Shown: positions 25,203 through 34,292, counted from the stretch's first letter. The stretch is 64,000 nt of DNA from JAWLHU01 sp041690255 (GCA_041690255.1 JAWLHU010000004.1:310001-374000); one strand, 5' to 3'. The notes: a model not told the origin generated them from the letters alone. Numbers and translations are program-made.

Positions 25203-26033
25203 TTACTTCTTCAGGTTCCAATCGTCACGGCCGTACTTGACGGCCAGCAGCCGAGCCGCCTCCTCCTGCTCCGCCGGGGTCAACTCCCCGGGGGACAGGG
25301 TGATCCCGAGACCGGTTACGAACCCCTGCGCAAAGGCCTCCCGTGCCTGATCGTAGGAGACCTCCCGCCCCAGGACCTCCCGGAGCGAGGTCGCCTTCTG
25401 CCGGAACCGCTCCTTCAACCGCTCCTCCTTGCCCGCGGGGACCTTCATCAACCGGAAGAGCAGGTCGACATCCATATCCAATAAGATGGCGCCATGCTGG
25501 AGCACGACGCCGTCCTTCCGGGTCTGGGCTGAACCGGCCACCTTCCGCCCCGCCACCTGCAACTCGTACGCCGATGCGGTGTCAAAGCAGGCGGTGTTGA
25601 ATCCGGCCGGATTGATCTTGCGGGGGTCCTCTTCCCCACCGGAGAGCTCGGCGGGGGCGCCCAGCAGGCGAACCCCTTCCAGCAGCCCCTTGGAGATCTC
25701 CCGGTAGGTCTCGATCACCCCACCGGGCAGGAGCTCCCCATCGATCACGACGCTATAAGTTAGTTCAAGATGATGGAAGATCAGCCGGCCACCGGTCGGG
25801 CGCCGCACGTAGCCGTAGCCGCCGGCCTGGACGGCATCCAGGTCGACCTCTTCCCGCATCGACTGGAAATAGCCGATCGAGACCGCGGCCGGCTCCCAGC
25901 CATAGAAGCGCAGGGTGGGCGGTACCTCTCCCCGGCCATGAGCCCGGGCGATGGCCTCATCGATCGCCATATTCTCAGGGCCTGTATGGTGTCCGGTATT
26001 GAGCAGTCGCCACCGGGTTTCTTTCAATGCCAT
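25203..26033 (-). CDS. lipM: Octanoyltransferase LipM / lipoate-protein ligase family
   Basis: 276 residues of the biotin/lipoate A-B transferase fold. The RRPTGGRLIFHH motif (acyl-binding RRxxGGxxxxH) is at about residue 76, the probable catalytic Cys is in NTACFDTASAYEL near residue 150 (LipM-type, not LplA), and KVAGSAQTRKDGVVLQHGA follows with the conserved lysine. In Bacillus, LipM moves octanoyl from ACP to GcvH, the first step of lipoylation. Its position in an operon with gcvH is a direct functional link. A terminator-like hairpin separates it from gcvPB. Confidence 0.88.
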   Translation of the reverse strand: MALKETRWRLLNTGHHTGPENMAIDEAIARAHGRGEVPPTLRFYGWEPAAVSIGYFQSMREEVDLDAVQAGGYGYVRRPTGGRLIFHHLELTYSVVIDGELLPGGVIETYREISKGLLEGVRLLGAPAELSGGEEDPRKINPAGFNTACFDTASAYELQVAGRKVAGSAQTRKDGVVLQHGAILLDMDVDLLFRLMKVPAGKEERLKERFRQKATSLREVLGREVSYDQAREAFAQGFVTGLGITLSPGELTPAEQEEAARLLAVKYGRDDWNLKK

Positions 26034-26072
26034 GGCGCACTTCTACTCCAATCCTGTCGGACTAAGGAAACC

Positions 26073-26102
26073 CCCCGGGCGAGTAAGATTACCCGCCCGG
26101 GG
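26073..26102 (-). terminator. Hairpin between gcvPB and lipM (partial terminator or processing site)
   Basis: Near-perfect 14-base inverted repeat (CCCCGGGCG.GTAA / TTAC.CGCCCGGGG) followed on the minus strand by GGTTTCC. Because lipM and glyA follow in the same direction, it may lower rather than end transcription. Confidence 0.55.
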
Positions 26103-26117
26103 TCGTCTGCCAATCAC

Positions 26118-27575
26118 CTAGGCCTCTGCCTTGTAGCGGAGGTTCGGCTTGCGGGCGGCCAGGGCCTCGTCCAGGCGGCCGACGACCGTCAAATGCGGCG
26201 CCGACTTCACCTTATCGGGCTCATCCCTGGCCTCTTTGTAGATCTTGACCATCGACTCGATGAACCGGTCGAGGGTCGCCTTGTCCTCGGTCTCGGTCGG
26301 CTCGATCATGAGCGCCTCTTCGACGATCAGCGGGAAGTAGATCGTGGGCGGATGGACGCCCTCATCCAGCAGCCGCTTGGCGATGTCGAGGGTCTTGACG
26401 CCCACCTCGTGCTTCAGGGTCTTGGCGGAGAGGACGCACTCGTGCATGCAGAAGCGGTCCACAGGGAGGTCGTAGTACTTGCGGAGATGCGCCATGATGT
26501 AGTTGGCGTTCAGCACCGCGTACTCCGACACCTCCTTCAGTTCGGGGCCGTAGGCCAGGCTGTAGGCATAGGCCCGGACGACGACGCCGAAGTTGCCCCA
26601 GAAGGAGTGGATCTTGCCGATCGACTGCGGGCGGTTCCAATCGAGGACGTACTCGTTCTCCTGCTTCTCGACCACGGGCACCGGCAGGAAGGGAACCAGC
26701 AGGTCCTTCACGCCCACGGGACCGCTACCGGGGCCGCCACCGCCGTGCGGGGTGGAGAAAGTCTTATGCAGGTTCAAATGGACCACGTCAAAGCCCATGT
26801 CGCCGGGGCGGGCATAGCCCATGATGGCGTTCATGTTGGCGCCGTCATAGTAGCAGAGGCCGCCGGCCTGGTGGACGATCTCAGTAATCTCCTGGACATG
26901 CGGGTCGAAGAGGCCCAGGGTAGACGGGTTGGTCATCATGAGGGCGGCGGTGTCCGGACCGACCACATCCTTCAGGGCATCCAGGTCGACCGAGCCGTCG
27001 GGGAGCGACTTGACCGAGACGACCTCGAAGCCCGCCATGGCGGCGGTCGCCGGATTGGTGCCGTGGGCCGAGTCGGGCACGATCACCTTGGTCCGCTGGG
27101 TCTCGCCGCGGGCCTCGTGATAGGCCTTGATCAGCAGCACGCCGGTCAGCTCACCGTGGGCGCCTGCGGCCGGCTGGAAGGTCATCCGATCCATGCCGGT
27201 CACCTCGCAGAGCCACTCCTCCATGGTGTGCATGAGCTTCAGGTTCCCCTGGATGGTCTCGACGGGCTGCAGGGGGTGGGTGAGGGCAATGCCCGGCAGG
27301 CGGGCGGCCTCCTCGTTTACCTTCGGGTTGTACTTCATAGTGCAGGAGCCCAGCGGGTAGAAGTCCACGTCCACGCCGTGGTTGCGGCGGGAGAGTTGGG
27401 TGAAGTGGCGGACCGCCTCGATCTCGGAGACCTCCGGCAGGGCGGCCGGGGTCTGGCGGATCAGATCCGCCGGAAGGGCCTCGGCCAGGTCTACGGCCGG
27501 CACATCCGACTTAGGGAAGGTGATCGCCCGCTTGCCGGGGGTCGACTTCTCAAAAATGACGGGTACGACGGACAT
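26118..27575 (-). CDS. gcvPB: Glycine dehydrogenase (decarboxylating) subunit 2
   Basis: 485 residues, typical of the split P protein in Firmicutes. It carries the PLP site: HGTNPATAAMAGFEV, DGANMNAIMGYARPGD, and the lysine in VVHLNLHKTFSTPHGGG near residue 270. Together with GcvPA it decarboxylates glycine and passes the aminomethyl group to lipoyl-GcvH. It starts directly after the gcvPA stop (no gap). The downstream hairpin separates it from lipM. Confidence 0.97.
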   Translation of the reverse strand: MSVVPVIFEKSTPGKRAITFPKSDVPAVDLAEALPADLIRQTPAALPEVSEIEAVRHFTQLSRRNHGVDVDFYPLGSCTMKYNPKVNEEAARLPGIALTHPLQPVETIQGNLKLMHTMEEWLCEVTGMDRMTFQPAAGAHGELTGVLLIKAYHEARGETQRTKVIVPDSAHGTNPATAAMAGFEVVSVKSLPDGSVDLDALKDVVGPDTAALMMTNPSTLGLFDPHVQEITEIVHQAGGLCYYDGANMNAIMGYARPGDMGFDVVHLNLHKTFSTPHGGGGPGSGPVGVKDLLVPFLPVPVVEKQENEYVLDWNRPQSIGKIHSFWGNFGVVVRAYAYSLAYGPELKEVSEYAVLNANYIMAHLRKYYDLPVDRFCMHECVLSAKTLKHEVGVKTLDIAKRLLDEGVHPPTIYFPLIVEEALMIEPTETEDKATLDRFIESMVKIYKEARDEPDKVKSAPHLTVVGRLDEALAARKPNLRYKAEA

Positions 27576-28919
27576 CTACTTCACCTCCCCAAGGGCAGCC
27601 ACAAGCCGGTCGATCTCGGCCTTGGTCCGCTTTTCGGTCACGGCGATGGTCATGGCGTGTCCCAGTTCGGGATACTCGACGGCGGTGTCGAAGCCGCCCA
27701 GGATCTTGTTGGCGAGGAGTGCCTTGTTGATCTCGTTCGCCGGCTTGGGCGTGCGGATCGTGAACTCCTTGAAGAAGGGAGACTTGCAGGCCATCTGGTA
27801 GCCAGGCAGCTTGCTGATCTCGCTGGCGGCGTAGTGCGCCTTCTGGAGCGACAGGTTGGCCACCTCGCGCAGCCCCTCCTTGCCGACCAGCGTCAGATAG
27901 ACGGTGGCGGCCAGGGCGATCAGCGCCTGGTTGGAGCAGATATTGGAGGTCGCCTTCTCCCGGCGGATGTGCTGCTCACGGGCCTGCAGGGTGAGGACAA
28001 AAGCCCGCTGGCCGCGGTTGTCCAGGGTCGCACCGACAATGCGGCCCGGAATCTTGCGGGAGAACTTCTCCCTTGTCGCCATGATGCCAAGGTACGGGCC
28101 ACCATACGAGGGCGCCACGCCCAGCCCCTGCCCCTCGGCGACGACGATATCGGCACCGTAGTTGCCCGGGGCCTCCAGGAGGGCGAGGGAGACCGGATCA
28201 GCGGCGATCACGAAGAGGCCGCCCTTTGCGTGGATCAGCTTCTCGATCTGGCGGACCTGCTCCAGATGGCCGAAGAAGTTGGGCATCTGGACCAGCACGC
28301 CGCCGATCTCCTCGGTGATCAAAGCCTCGAGCTTGTTCAGGTCGAGCTCGCAGTGATCCAGCGGGGCCTCGATCACCTCGACACCGATGCCATGCATATA
28401 GGTCTTCACGACCCGGCGATAGTTGGGATGGGCCGACCGCGCGACGATGATCTTCTTCCGGCCGGTCTGGCTGACCACCATGCCGGCGGCCTCTGCCAAG
28501 GCGGAGGCGCCATCGTACATGGAGGCGTTGGAGAGGTCCATGCCGGTCAGCTCGCAGACCATGGACTGGTACTCATAGATGACCTGGAGTACGCCCTGGG
28601 AGATCTCAGGCTGATACGGCGTGTAGGCGGTCAGGAACTCGCCCCGCTTCAGGAAGGTGTCGACCGCGGCGGGGATGTAGTGGTCATAGGCGCCGGCGCC
28701 CAGGAAGCTGGTGTACTCCGCCAGGTTGATGTTGCCGGCGGTCAACTCACTCATATGCGCGAGGATCTCCATCTCGGTCAGGGGCGCGGGCAGATCCAAC
28801 GGCCGCTGGAGCCGGACGTTCGCCGGGATGTTAGCAGCGAAGAGTTCCTCGGTGGAACTGACGCCGATATCCCGCAGCATGGCCTCCTTGTCGGCCTGCG
28901 TGATCGGGATGTACCGCAT
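27576..28919 (-). CDS. gcvPA: Glycine dehydrogenase (decarboxylating) subunit 1
   Basis: 447 residues, the N-terminal half-equivalent of the P protein. It has family segments MRYIPITQADKEAML at the start, FLGAGAYDHYIPAAVD, YTPYQPEISQGVLQVIYEYQ, LTGMDLSNASMYDG, and GPYLGIMATRE. This half lacks the PLP lysine, which is in GcvPB, as is usual. The ATG at 28919 is chosen since AAGGAGG lies upstream inside the end of gcvH. The in-frame alternative at 28943 overlaps that site. Confidence 0.96.
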   Translation of the reverse strand: MRYIPITQADKEAMLRDIGVSSTEELFAANIPANVRLQRPLDLPAPLTEMEILAHMSELTAGNINLAEYTSFLGAGAYDHYIPAAVDTFLKRGEFLTAYTPYQPEISQGVLQVIYEYQSMVCELTGMDLSNASMYDGASALAEAAGMVVSQTGRKKIIVARSAHPNYRRVVKTYMHGIGVEVIEAPLDHCELDLNKLEALITEEIGGVLVQMPNFFGHLEQVRQIEKLIHAKGGLFVIAADPVSLALLEAPGNYGADIVVAEGQGLGVAPSYGGPYLGIMATREKFSRKIPGRIVGATLDNRGQRAFVLTLQAREQHIRREKATSNICSNQALIALAATVYLTLVGKEGLREVANLSLQKAHYAASEISKLPGYQMACKSPFFKEFTIRTPKPANEINKALLANKILGGFDTAVEYPELGHAMTIAVTEKRTKAEIDRLVAALGEVK

Positions 28920-28920
28920 G

Positions 28921-29313
28921 TTAGTGGCCGGCCTCCTTGACAAATGCCTCGTAGGCGTCGGCGTCCAGCAGGGAGTCGACCTCGGCGGGGTTGGAGAGCT
29001 CGATCTTCAGCATCCAGCCCTGCTCGTAGGGGCCCTGGTTGACCAACTCCGGGGAGCCGTCCAGGTCACCGTTCACCTCGACCACCTTGCCGGAGACCGG
29101 GGAGTAGAGGTCGGAGACGGTCTTGACCGACTCGACGACGCCGAACTGCTCATTCTGCTTCAGGACGCGGCCCACGGCGGGCAGCTCCACGAAGACGACA
29201 TCGCCCAGCTGGTCCTGTGCGAACTCGGTAATGCCGACAATGCCGATGTTCCCCTCAACCTTGATCCACTCGTGCTCCTTGGTGTACTTCAGTCCAGCAG
29301 GGGTCTTGGCCAT
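28921..29313 (-). CDS. gcvH: Glycine cleavage system H protein
   Basis: 130 residues, full length. GcvH carries the lipoyl arm between the P, T and L proteins. The lipoylated lysine is in the motif VVESVKTVSDLYSPVSG near residue 65, and the N-terminal GLKYTKEHEWI and C-terminal GWMLKIELS are standard. The start is ATG at 29313, ten bases after AAGGAGG. A TTG two codons upstream is less likely. The lipoylation gene lipM lies further down the same operon. Confidence 0.97.
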   Translation of the reverse strand: MAKTPAGLKYTKEHEWIKVEGNIGIVGITEFAQDQLGDVVFVELPAVGRVLKQNEQFGVVESVKTVSDLYSPVSGKVVEVNGDLDGSPELVNQGPYEQGWMLKIELSNPAEVDSLLDADAYEAFVKEAGH

Positions 29314-29387
29314 GTTCAAAGTTCCTCCTTCAGTCTTTCGGGCGCTGTCGCGCCGGGTTTCCGTCTGTGAACGATCGTGGTGGGGGC

Positions 29388-29576
29388 TCAGGGGCGCCAG
29401 GTGCTCCGGCGTTCCCTGCGCCAGTAAAGGAACCAGGCAATGCCGACATTGAACACCGCCATGAGCAGGAAGGAGAGGGCGACCTTCATCTCCTCTGTCT
29501 GGCCCCAGCCCTCCAAGATCCGCATGACCCCAAGGACCGCCCAGACCAGTCCGACTCCGAGAAAGAGATAGGTCAC
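29388..29576 (-). CDS. Small two-helix membrane protein inside the gcv operon
   Basis: 62 residues: two hydrophobic helices (YLFLGVGLVWAVLGVMRIL and VALSFLLMAVFNVGIAWFLYW) and a basic tail RRERRSTWRP. The GTG start follows AAGGGAGGGG by seven bases, a convincing ribosome binding site. It lies between gcvT and gcvH in the same orientation. I know of no such component of the glycine cleavage system, and the family is unrecognised. Confidence 0.65.
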   Translation of the reverse strand: MTYLFLGVGLVWAVLGVMRILEGWGQTEEMKVALSFLLMAVFNVGIAWFLYWRRERRSTWRP

Positions 29577-29674
29577 GGTCGCCCCTCCCTTGCTTAATCA
29601 GTTCGCCGCTCGCGGCCTACTACGCAGACCCCTGACGGCCGCTGTCGGACGTTACTCCTGCGGAGTACCGCCGT

Positions 29675-30802
29675 TTAGCGCTTGTACCGCGGCTGGTAGA
29701 AGGGGGTTGCGACCACCTTCGCCTTCAGCGCCTTGCCGCGAATGATCACATCGAACTCGGTGCCGATCTCGGTCAGCTCCGCCGGCAGGTAGCCCAGGCC
29801 GATGTTCTTCTCCAGGGTGGGCGAGAAGGAGCCAGTGGTGACGAAGCCGACCACAGTGCCATCCTTCGCAAGCTCATAGCCTTGGCGGGGAATGCCGCGA
29901 TCGATCATCTCAAAACCGGCCAGCTTGCGGGTCAGCCCCTTCTCCTTCTGCCCGGCCAACGCCTGCATGCCGATGAACTCGACGCCCTTCTTCATCTTGA
30001 CGAAGAAGCCGAGTCCGGCCTCCAGCGGGGTGAGCTGGTCGTTGATCTCATGGCCGTAGAGCGGGAGCTTCGCCTCGAAGCGAAGGGTGTCGCGGGCACC
30101 CAGGCCGGCGGGGACCAGCCCCCGGGCGTCGCCCGCCTCCAGGAGGGCCTCCCAGAGAGCAGCGGCATCCTCCTTGCGGACATAGATCTCAAAGCCATCC
30201 TCACCGGTGTAGCCGGTCCGGGAGAGGACGAGCGAGCGAATGCCGGCCACGGTCTCGCCGGTCTTGGCCCAGTAGAAGCCGATCTCGGAGAGGACGACAT
30301 TAGGCACCAGCGGCTGGAGGATTTCCTCCGCCAGCGGGCCCTGAATGGCGAGCTGGGCCACATCGGCCGAAATGTTGGTCAACTCCAGGTTGTTCAGCCC
30401 GGACCGCTCCTTGGCTGCGCTGACCCATTCCCAATCCTTGTCGATGTTGCCGGCGTTGACGACCAGCCAGTAGTGGTTCTCACCGAGGCGGTACACAAGG
30501 ATATCGTCGACAATCGTCCCGTTCTCGTAGCACATAAGGGAGTACTGAACCTGGCCGATCTCCAGCTTCTTGGCGTTGTTGACGCTGATCAACTGGATCA
30601 GATCGAGGGCCTGGGGCCCCTTCACCTCGAACTCGCCCATGTGGGAGACATCGAACAGCCCCGCCTGGTTCCGGACCGCCTTGTGCTCGTCGATCACACC
30701 GGTGTACTGGACCGGCATCTCCCAGCCGCCGAAGGGTACCATGCGTGCGCCATGCTTCAGATGCATCTCGAACAGGGGCGTGCGCTTCAGAATCTCCGTC
30801 AC
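29675..30802 (-). CDS. gcvT: Aminomethyltransferase (glycine cleavage T protein)
   Basis: About 375 residues. GcvT releases ammonia and transfers the methylene group from aminomethyl-lipoyl-GcvH to tetrahydrofolate. Signatures: VPFGGWEMPVQYTG, DVSHMGEFEVKG, YSLMCYENGTIVDD, SRTGYTGEDGFEIY, and FVTTGSFSPTLEKNIGL near the end. GTG at 30802 is preferred because GGAGG lies eight bases upstream. The longer GTG at 30811 overlaps that site. It is the first gene of the operon and sits about 135 bases downstream of the glycine riboswitch. Confidence 0.96.
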   Translation of the reverse strand: MTEILKRTPLFEMHLKHGARMVPFGGWEMPVQYTGVIDEHKAVRNQAGLFDVSHMGEFEVKGPQALDLIQLISVNNAKKLEIGQVQYSLMCYENGTIVDDILVYRLGENHYWLVVNAGNIDKDWEWVSAAKERSGLNNLELTNISADVAQLAIQGPLAEEILQPLVPNVVLSEIGFYWAKTGETVAGIRSLVLSRTGYTGEDGFEIYVRKEDAAALWEALLEAGDARGLVPAGLGARDTLRFEAKLPLYGHEINDQLTPLEAGLGFFVKMKKGVEFIGMQALAGQKEKGLTRKLAGFEMIDRGIPRQGYELAKDGTVVGFVTTGSFSPTLEKNIGLGYLPAELTEIGTEFDVIIRGKALKAKVVATPFYQPRYKR

Positions 30803-30934
30803 AATCTGCACCTCCGAACCCGACTCACGATAGTCTTGCCAATCTTAGGGAGGAAGTAGTCTCCCACACAACGCAGAGAGGACAGAGGGTTACACGCAGG
30901 CCTTTGCCTGCTGTACGCCCCCTGTCCCATAACG

Positions 30935-31050
30935 TTCAGAGTCCGTCCGACCCCGGTCGCCGGTGCCTGAGAGATTCTTCCCGCCTCCAGCCAAGGGGGA
31001 GTTGCTCCTTCGGCGCCCTCCCACCTTACCGGCGGAGGGTCTCTTCCAGG
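30935..31050 (-). promoter_or_regulatory. Glycine riboswitch (gcvT element), apparently one aptamer
   Basis: On the minus strand the conserved elements appear in order: GGAAGAGACC, CGCCGAAGGAGCAA (31002-31016), GGCTGGAGGCGGGAAGAATC, CTCTCAGGCACCG (30962-30973) and GGACTCTGAACG. This is the classical glycine aptamer. Only one is visible. The region below it (30895-30911) carries a GCAGGC-AAAG-GCCTGC hairpin without a U-tract, so the expression platform may act on translation or by another fold. It should switch on the gcv operon when glycine is high. Confidence 0.92.
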
Positions 31051-31152
31051 GTCATCATCCGTCTGTATGTGGTTGGGAACCTTCGTGATCCCCTCTGCCT
31101 ATTCCATAAAGACAGACGGGATTCCTTCTATCCACCAAAAGAAATGGAAGCC

Positions 31153-31767
31153 TTATGGAGCGGTGGGGTTTCGGCGACGAAACCAGCCGACCAGGTACTT
31201 GCCCAGGACCAGGGCCGCCGCCAGGGCGACCAGCGACAGCAGGAGATCGCCGGGCCCCCGCCCATGGAGTAGCCGGAGCGCCTCGTGGTGAAACCGGTGG
31301 ATCACGAAGAGCCAGCCGGCGTTCCAGAGCACCGAAGCGACCGTCAGGTAGAGGGCGAAGCGGAGCGGTGACATGCGGGCCGCACCGGCCGCGTAGATCG
31401 TTGCGGCGCGCACCACGCCGACAAACCGGGAGACGAAGACCGCCGCCTGTCCGTACCGCGCAAAGAAGCCCTCTACCTTCCGCATGGCGTTCGACCTGAT
31501 TCCCAGGAAGCGGGAAACGGTCTGGAACAGGGCCGTTCCGCCCATGTAGGCCAGGCTGAAGCCGATCAGGCCACCGGCCACGTTCCCCAGGCTGGCGACC
31601 AGCACCATGCCCAGATAGGACGCCTCACCCTGACGGACCAGGGCAACCCCCGGGAGAAAGAGCACCTCGCTGGGAATGGGCAGGCCCATCCCCTCGAGCA
31701 CCGCTGCCACGAGGATCGCCCGATAGATATGGTCGCCAAACCAGGACGACCAGTCAGTCAACCACAT
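31153..31767 (-). CDS. DedA family membrane protein
   Basis: 204 residues with about five hydrophobic segments. The DedA/VTT signature is present: LEGMGLPIPSEVLFLPGVALV near the N-terminus, YMGGTALFQTVSRFLG, and the conserved FFARYGQAAVFVSRFVGVVRAATIYAAGAARM, with its G-R-F...R core. DedA proteins support membrane potential and lipid carrier recycling. The ATG at 31767 is the first in the frame. It points away from the AOR operon and is probably monocistronic. Confidence 0.88.
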   Translation of the reverse strand: MWLTDWSSWFGDHIYRAILVAAVLEGMGLPIPSEVLFLPGVALVRQGEASYLGMVLVASLGNVAGGLIGFSLAYMGGTALFQTVSRFLGIRSNAMRKVEGFFARYGQAAVFVSRFVGVVRAATIYAAGAARMSPLRFALYLTVASVLWNAGWLFVIHRFHHEALRLLHGRGPGDLLLSLVALAAALVLGKYLVGWFRRRNPTAP

Positions 31768-31816
31768 GGATTCTCCCCCTGATCAACCCTATGCCGGGGT
31801 GTCCGTCCCTACTATA

Positions 31817-32113
31817 CTATCCCCCTGCCATTGGCATCAACCAGGTGAGCGTCATTTCGTCATCGACACACCTGGACAACTCTTCGGGCAGTGCCAGGCG
31901 AGTACCGTCGAGCAGGATCGACGGCTCTACCCCCTCGCCCAGGGCCCCCAGCAGGTCAACCCCGGCGGAGCGGCCGGCGGCCCGCAGCCCGTCCCGCACC
32001 GTGGCGCCCTTGCGCAGCCGGACCTGGCCCCGCCACTGGATCATCCGGTTCCCGACCACCCCGAGGATGCTGACCGAGAGGCGGATCCGCGGGCCGAAGA
32101 GCCGGTCAAGCAT
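31817..32113 (-). CDS. MoaD/ThiS-like sulfur carrier protein paired with the AOR
   Basis: 98 residues of the ubiquitin-like MoaD/ThiS fold, ending in the diagnostic Gly-Gly (WLMPMAGG), whose carboxylate is thiolated for molybdopterin or thiazole synthesis. It overlaps the AOR gene by eight bases and is read after it, so it is co-transcribed. The likely role is sulfur supply for the tungsto/molybdopterin of that enzyme. It is longer than average MoaD by about 15 residues (a basic N-terminal part). Confidence 0.8.
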   Translation of the reverse strand: MLDRLFGPRIRLSVSILGVVGNRMIQWRGQVRLRKGATVRDGLRAAGRSAGVDLLGALGEGVEPSILLDGTRLALPEELSRCVDDEMTLTWLMPMAGG

Positions 32114-34127
32114 CTCGCTGCGCCACGGACGCCGCTGCGGCTTCGGAGGGCCAGAGGTCCCGGGCTACCTGCTCCAGCCCCAGCGCCCGCAGCCGCTCCG
32201 GCAGGGGGCGCCCGCTCTCGGGGTCATAGCCGATCGCCTCGTAGTAGCCCCTCGCCAGGGCGTCGGCGTCGACCGTAATCCCGGCCGTCGGGCCGGCGGG
32301 CAGGGGCGGGCGTCCCACCGCCCGATCGGGCAGCCGCCACTGCGAGGGCCGGATCCCCTCGCGGCAGTTGAAGGCCTGGCGGAGCGCCTGAATCCGCTCG
32401 CCGGTCATCAGCAGATCCTCGGTGCTCATCTCCCAACCGGTCGCACCCTTGATCATGAGGGCGTAGTCGAAGGAGCCGACCATCCCCTCGAACTCGCAGA
32501 GGCCAAGGGCCATCTGGACCTGCTTCTGCCTGACGAGCATCGCCTGGGCGGGTCCCTTCCCCCTGTAGTCGTAGCGCTTGACCGAGAAGCGCTGATCGAC
32601 CGGGAACGGGAAGTGGCCGTAGGCGACCTCCAGGACGTGGGCCCCGCCGGCGGTGTGGCGACCGGGGGTCGGATCGGTCTGGTAGGTGGTGGCGAAGCTG
32701 GGTGCCAGCTTCGGGTCGTGGTAGGGCAGCTCCTGCCCGCCCACATGGATCGCAAACGCTTCGGCCCCCCGGCCGATCTTCGCAGCGGCCCGCATGACAC
32801 CATCGGCCAGGATCGCCCCGATATGCTGCCGGTGGGCGATCAAATGGATCAGGTGAAGCATGCCGCGCGCATCGCCCCATCGGAGCGGCACCCCGCCGGT
32901 GTGCTCATCGTTGATCAGCCCCTTCTCGTAGGCCTCGAAGGTGAAGGCGATCACGTTCGCGGTGGAGATCACATCGAGCCCGTAGAGATTGCAGAGGTGG
33001 TGTCCATACTGGACCGCCCGGGCATCATCGATCAGCAGGTTGGCCCCGAACCCGGCGGAGGACTCGTACTCCACCCGGTGCCCCTCCTCGATCTGGAACT
33101 CGGGATCGTCCAGCTTCACCTCGCCGCCGCAGTGGAGCGGACAGGCGGAGCAGGCGTAATGGCCGGTGTTGAACTGGGCGGCGTTCGCCCCGCCGATCTT
33201 GACCGCCCGCTCGTAGGGGAAGTCCCGCATGCCGACCCCGGACCAGTTCTTGATGGGGGAGTCGCCCGATTCGGTAGCCAGCGCCAGGACCGACGGGGTC
33301 CCCAGGTTGGCCATGGACCAGACGATGGTGGGATGCGGCGACTTGACGTGGATGCCGAGCCGGCCGATCCACTTGTAGAAGGCGGCGGGGCCGTAGGCCA
33401 GGATCTTGTTGAGGAGCCCGGGCGGTGTCGGCTCCATGGGGTGCATCTTCGCCATGACCGACTGCGTCGAGGCCCTGAACGCCTCCAGATCACCTTTCGG
33501 CACAGGCAGATGCCCCTTCAGGACAATGGCCTTCAGCCGCTTGGCGCCCATGACGGCGCCCACACCGGAGCGGGCTGCGACCCGGCCCCGGTCGTTGACG
33601 ATACCGGCGACCAGCGCCCGGTTCTCGCCCGCCTGGCCGATGCTCGCCACCTGCCACTTCTCGCCGTGCCGCTTCAGCAGCTCCGCCTCACAGCTCGGTG
33701 CATTGGTGCCCCAGAGGTCGGCGGCGCTGTGGAAGGAGACCAACCCCTTGGCAATGGAGAGATAGACCGGTTCGGCCGATTCGCCGGTCAGGAAGAGCCC
33801 ATCGTACCCGCAGCGGCGCAGCTCGGGGCCGAAGAAGCCGCCACAGTTGGCGTCGCCCCACCCGCCGGTCAGGGGGGACTTGCAGACCACGGCAAACCGC
33901 CCCGAGAAGGGCGACCCGGTGCCGGTCAGGAGGCCGGGCACGAAACCGAGAATATTCTCAGGCCCCAGCGGATCGATTCCGGGGCTCAGGTGGTCGTAGA
34001 GGATCCGGACACCAAGGCCGTAGCCACCCAGGTACTGCCGATAGAGCTCCTCGTCCAGGCTCTCCTCCCGGGTCGTCTGCGTCGACAGGTCCACCCAGAG
34101 GATCTTTCCCATGTAGCCCTTTGGCAT
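32106..34127 (-). CDS. Aldehyde ferredoxin oxidoreductase family protein
   Basis: 673 residues, typical of the AOR family, tungsten- or molybdenum-pterin enzymes oxidising aldehydes with ferredoxin. The start is MPKGYMGKILWVDLST. Pterin-binding segments are LTGTGSPFSGRFAVVCKSPLTG and GDANCGGFFGPELRR. The [4Fe-4S] cysteines are in CSACPLHCGG near residue 300, with the fourth in ALGLCEFEGMVG near residue 530. The ATG at 34127 follows AGGGGGGTGG. The substrate cannot be predicted. It is divergent from the 34293 gene. Confidence 0.93.
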   Translation of the reverse strand: MPKGYMGKILWVDLSTQTTREESLDEELYRQYLGGYGLGVRILYDHLSPGIDPLGPENILGFVPGLLTGTGSPFSGRFAVVCKSPLTGGWGDANCGGFFGPELRRCGYDGLFLTGESAEPVYLSIAKGLVSFHSAADLWGTNAPSCEAELLKRHGEKWQVASIGQAGENRALVAGIVNDRGRVAARSGVGAVMGAKRLKAIVLKGHLPVPKGDLEAFRASTQSVMAKMHPMEPTPPGLLNKILAYGPAAFYKWIGRLGIHVKSPHPTIVWSMANLGTPSVLALATESGDSPIKNWSGVGMRDFPYERAVKIGGANAAQFNTGHYACSACPLHCGGEVKLDDPEFQIEEGHRVEYESSAGFGANLLIDDARAVQYGHHLCNLYGLDVISTANVIAFTFEAYEKGLINDEHTGGVPLRWGDARGMLHLIHLIAHRQHIGAILADGVMRAAAKIGRGAEAFAIHVGGQELPYHDPKLAPSFATTYQTDPTPGRHTAGGAHVLEVAYGHFPFPVDQRFSVKRYDYRGKGPAQAMLVRQKQVQMALGLCEFEGMVGSFDYALMIKGATGWEMSTEDLLMTGERIQALRQAFNCREGIRPSQWRLPDRAVGRPPLPAGPTAGITVDADALARGYYEAIGYDPESGRPLPERLRALGLEQVARDLWPSEAAAASVAQRDA

Positions 34128-34292
34128 GACCCCACCCCCCTGTTTCTCGCACAGCCCCATGGCCCTGATTTTCGGCGGTGCCCTGACGAATCCCTTCGTT
34201 CAGAATCGGGACAGGGATCAATCACGGTAGATACAGGAATCTCCAGGCTTGTGTCGAATCTCTTTCACAGACATATCGAAGGAGGATGACGA

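Noticed and set aside
25770..28940. 1056-codon + frame opposite gcvPA/gcvPB and lipM
   Set aside because: Same mirror-frame effect. The minus-strand genes are unmistakable glycine cleavage proteins.
30803..30934. Second glycine aptamer below the first
   Set aside because: No second copy of the CGAAGGAGCAA and CTCTCAGGCA elements can be found. Only a short hairpin lies there.
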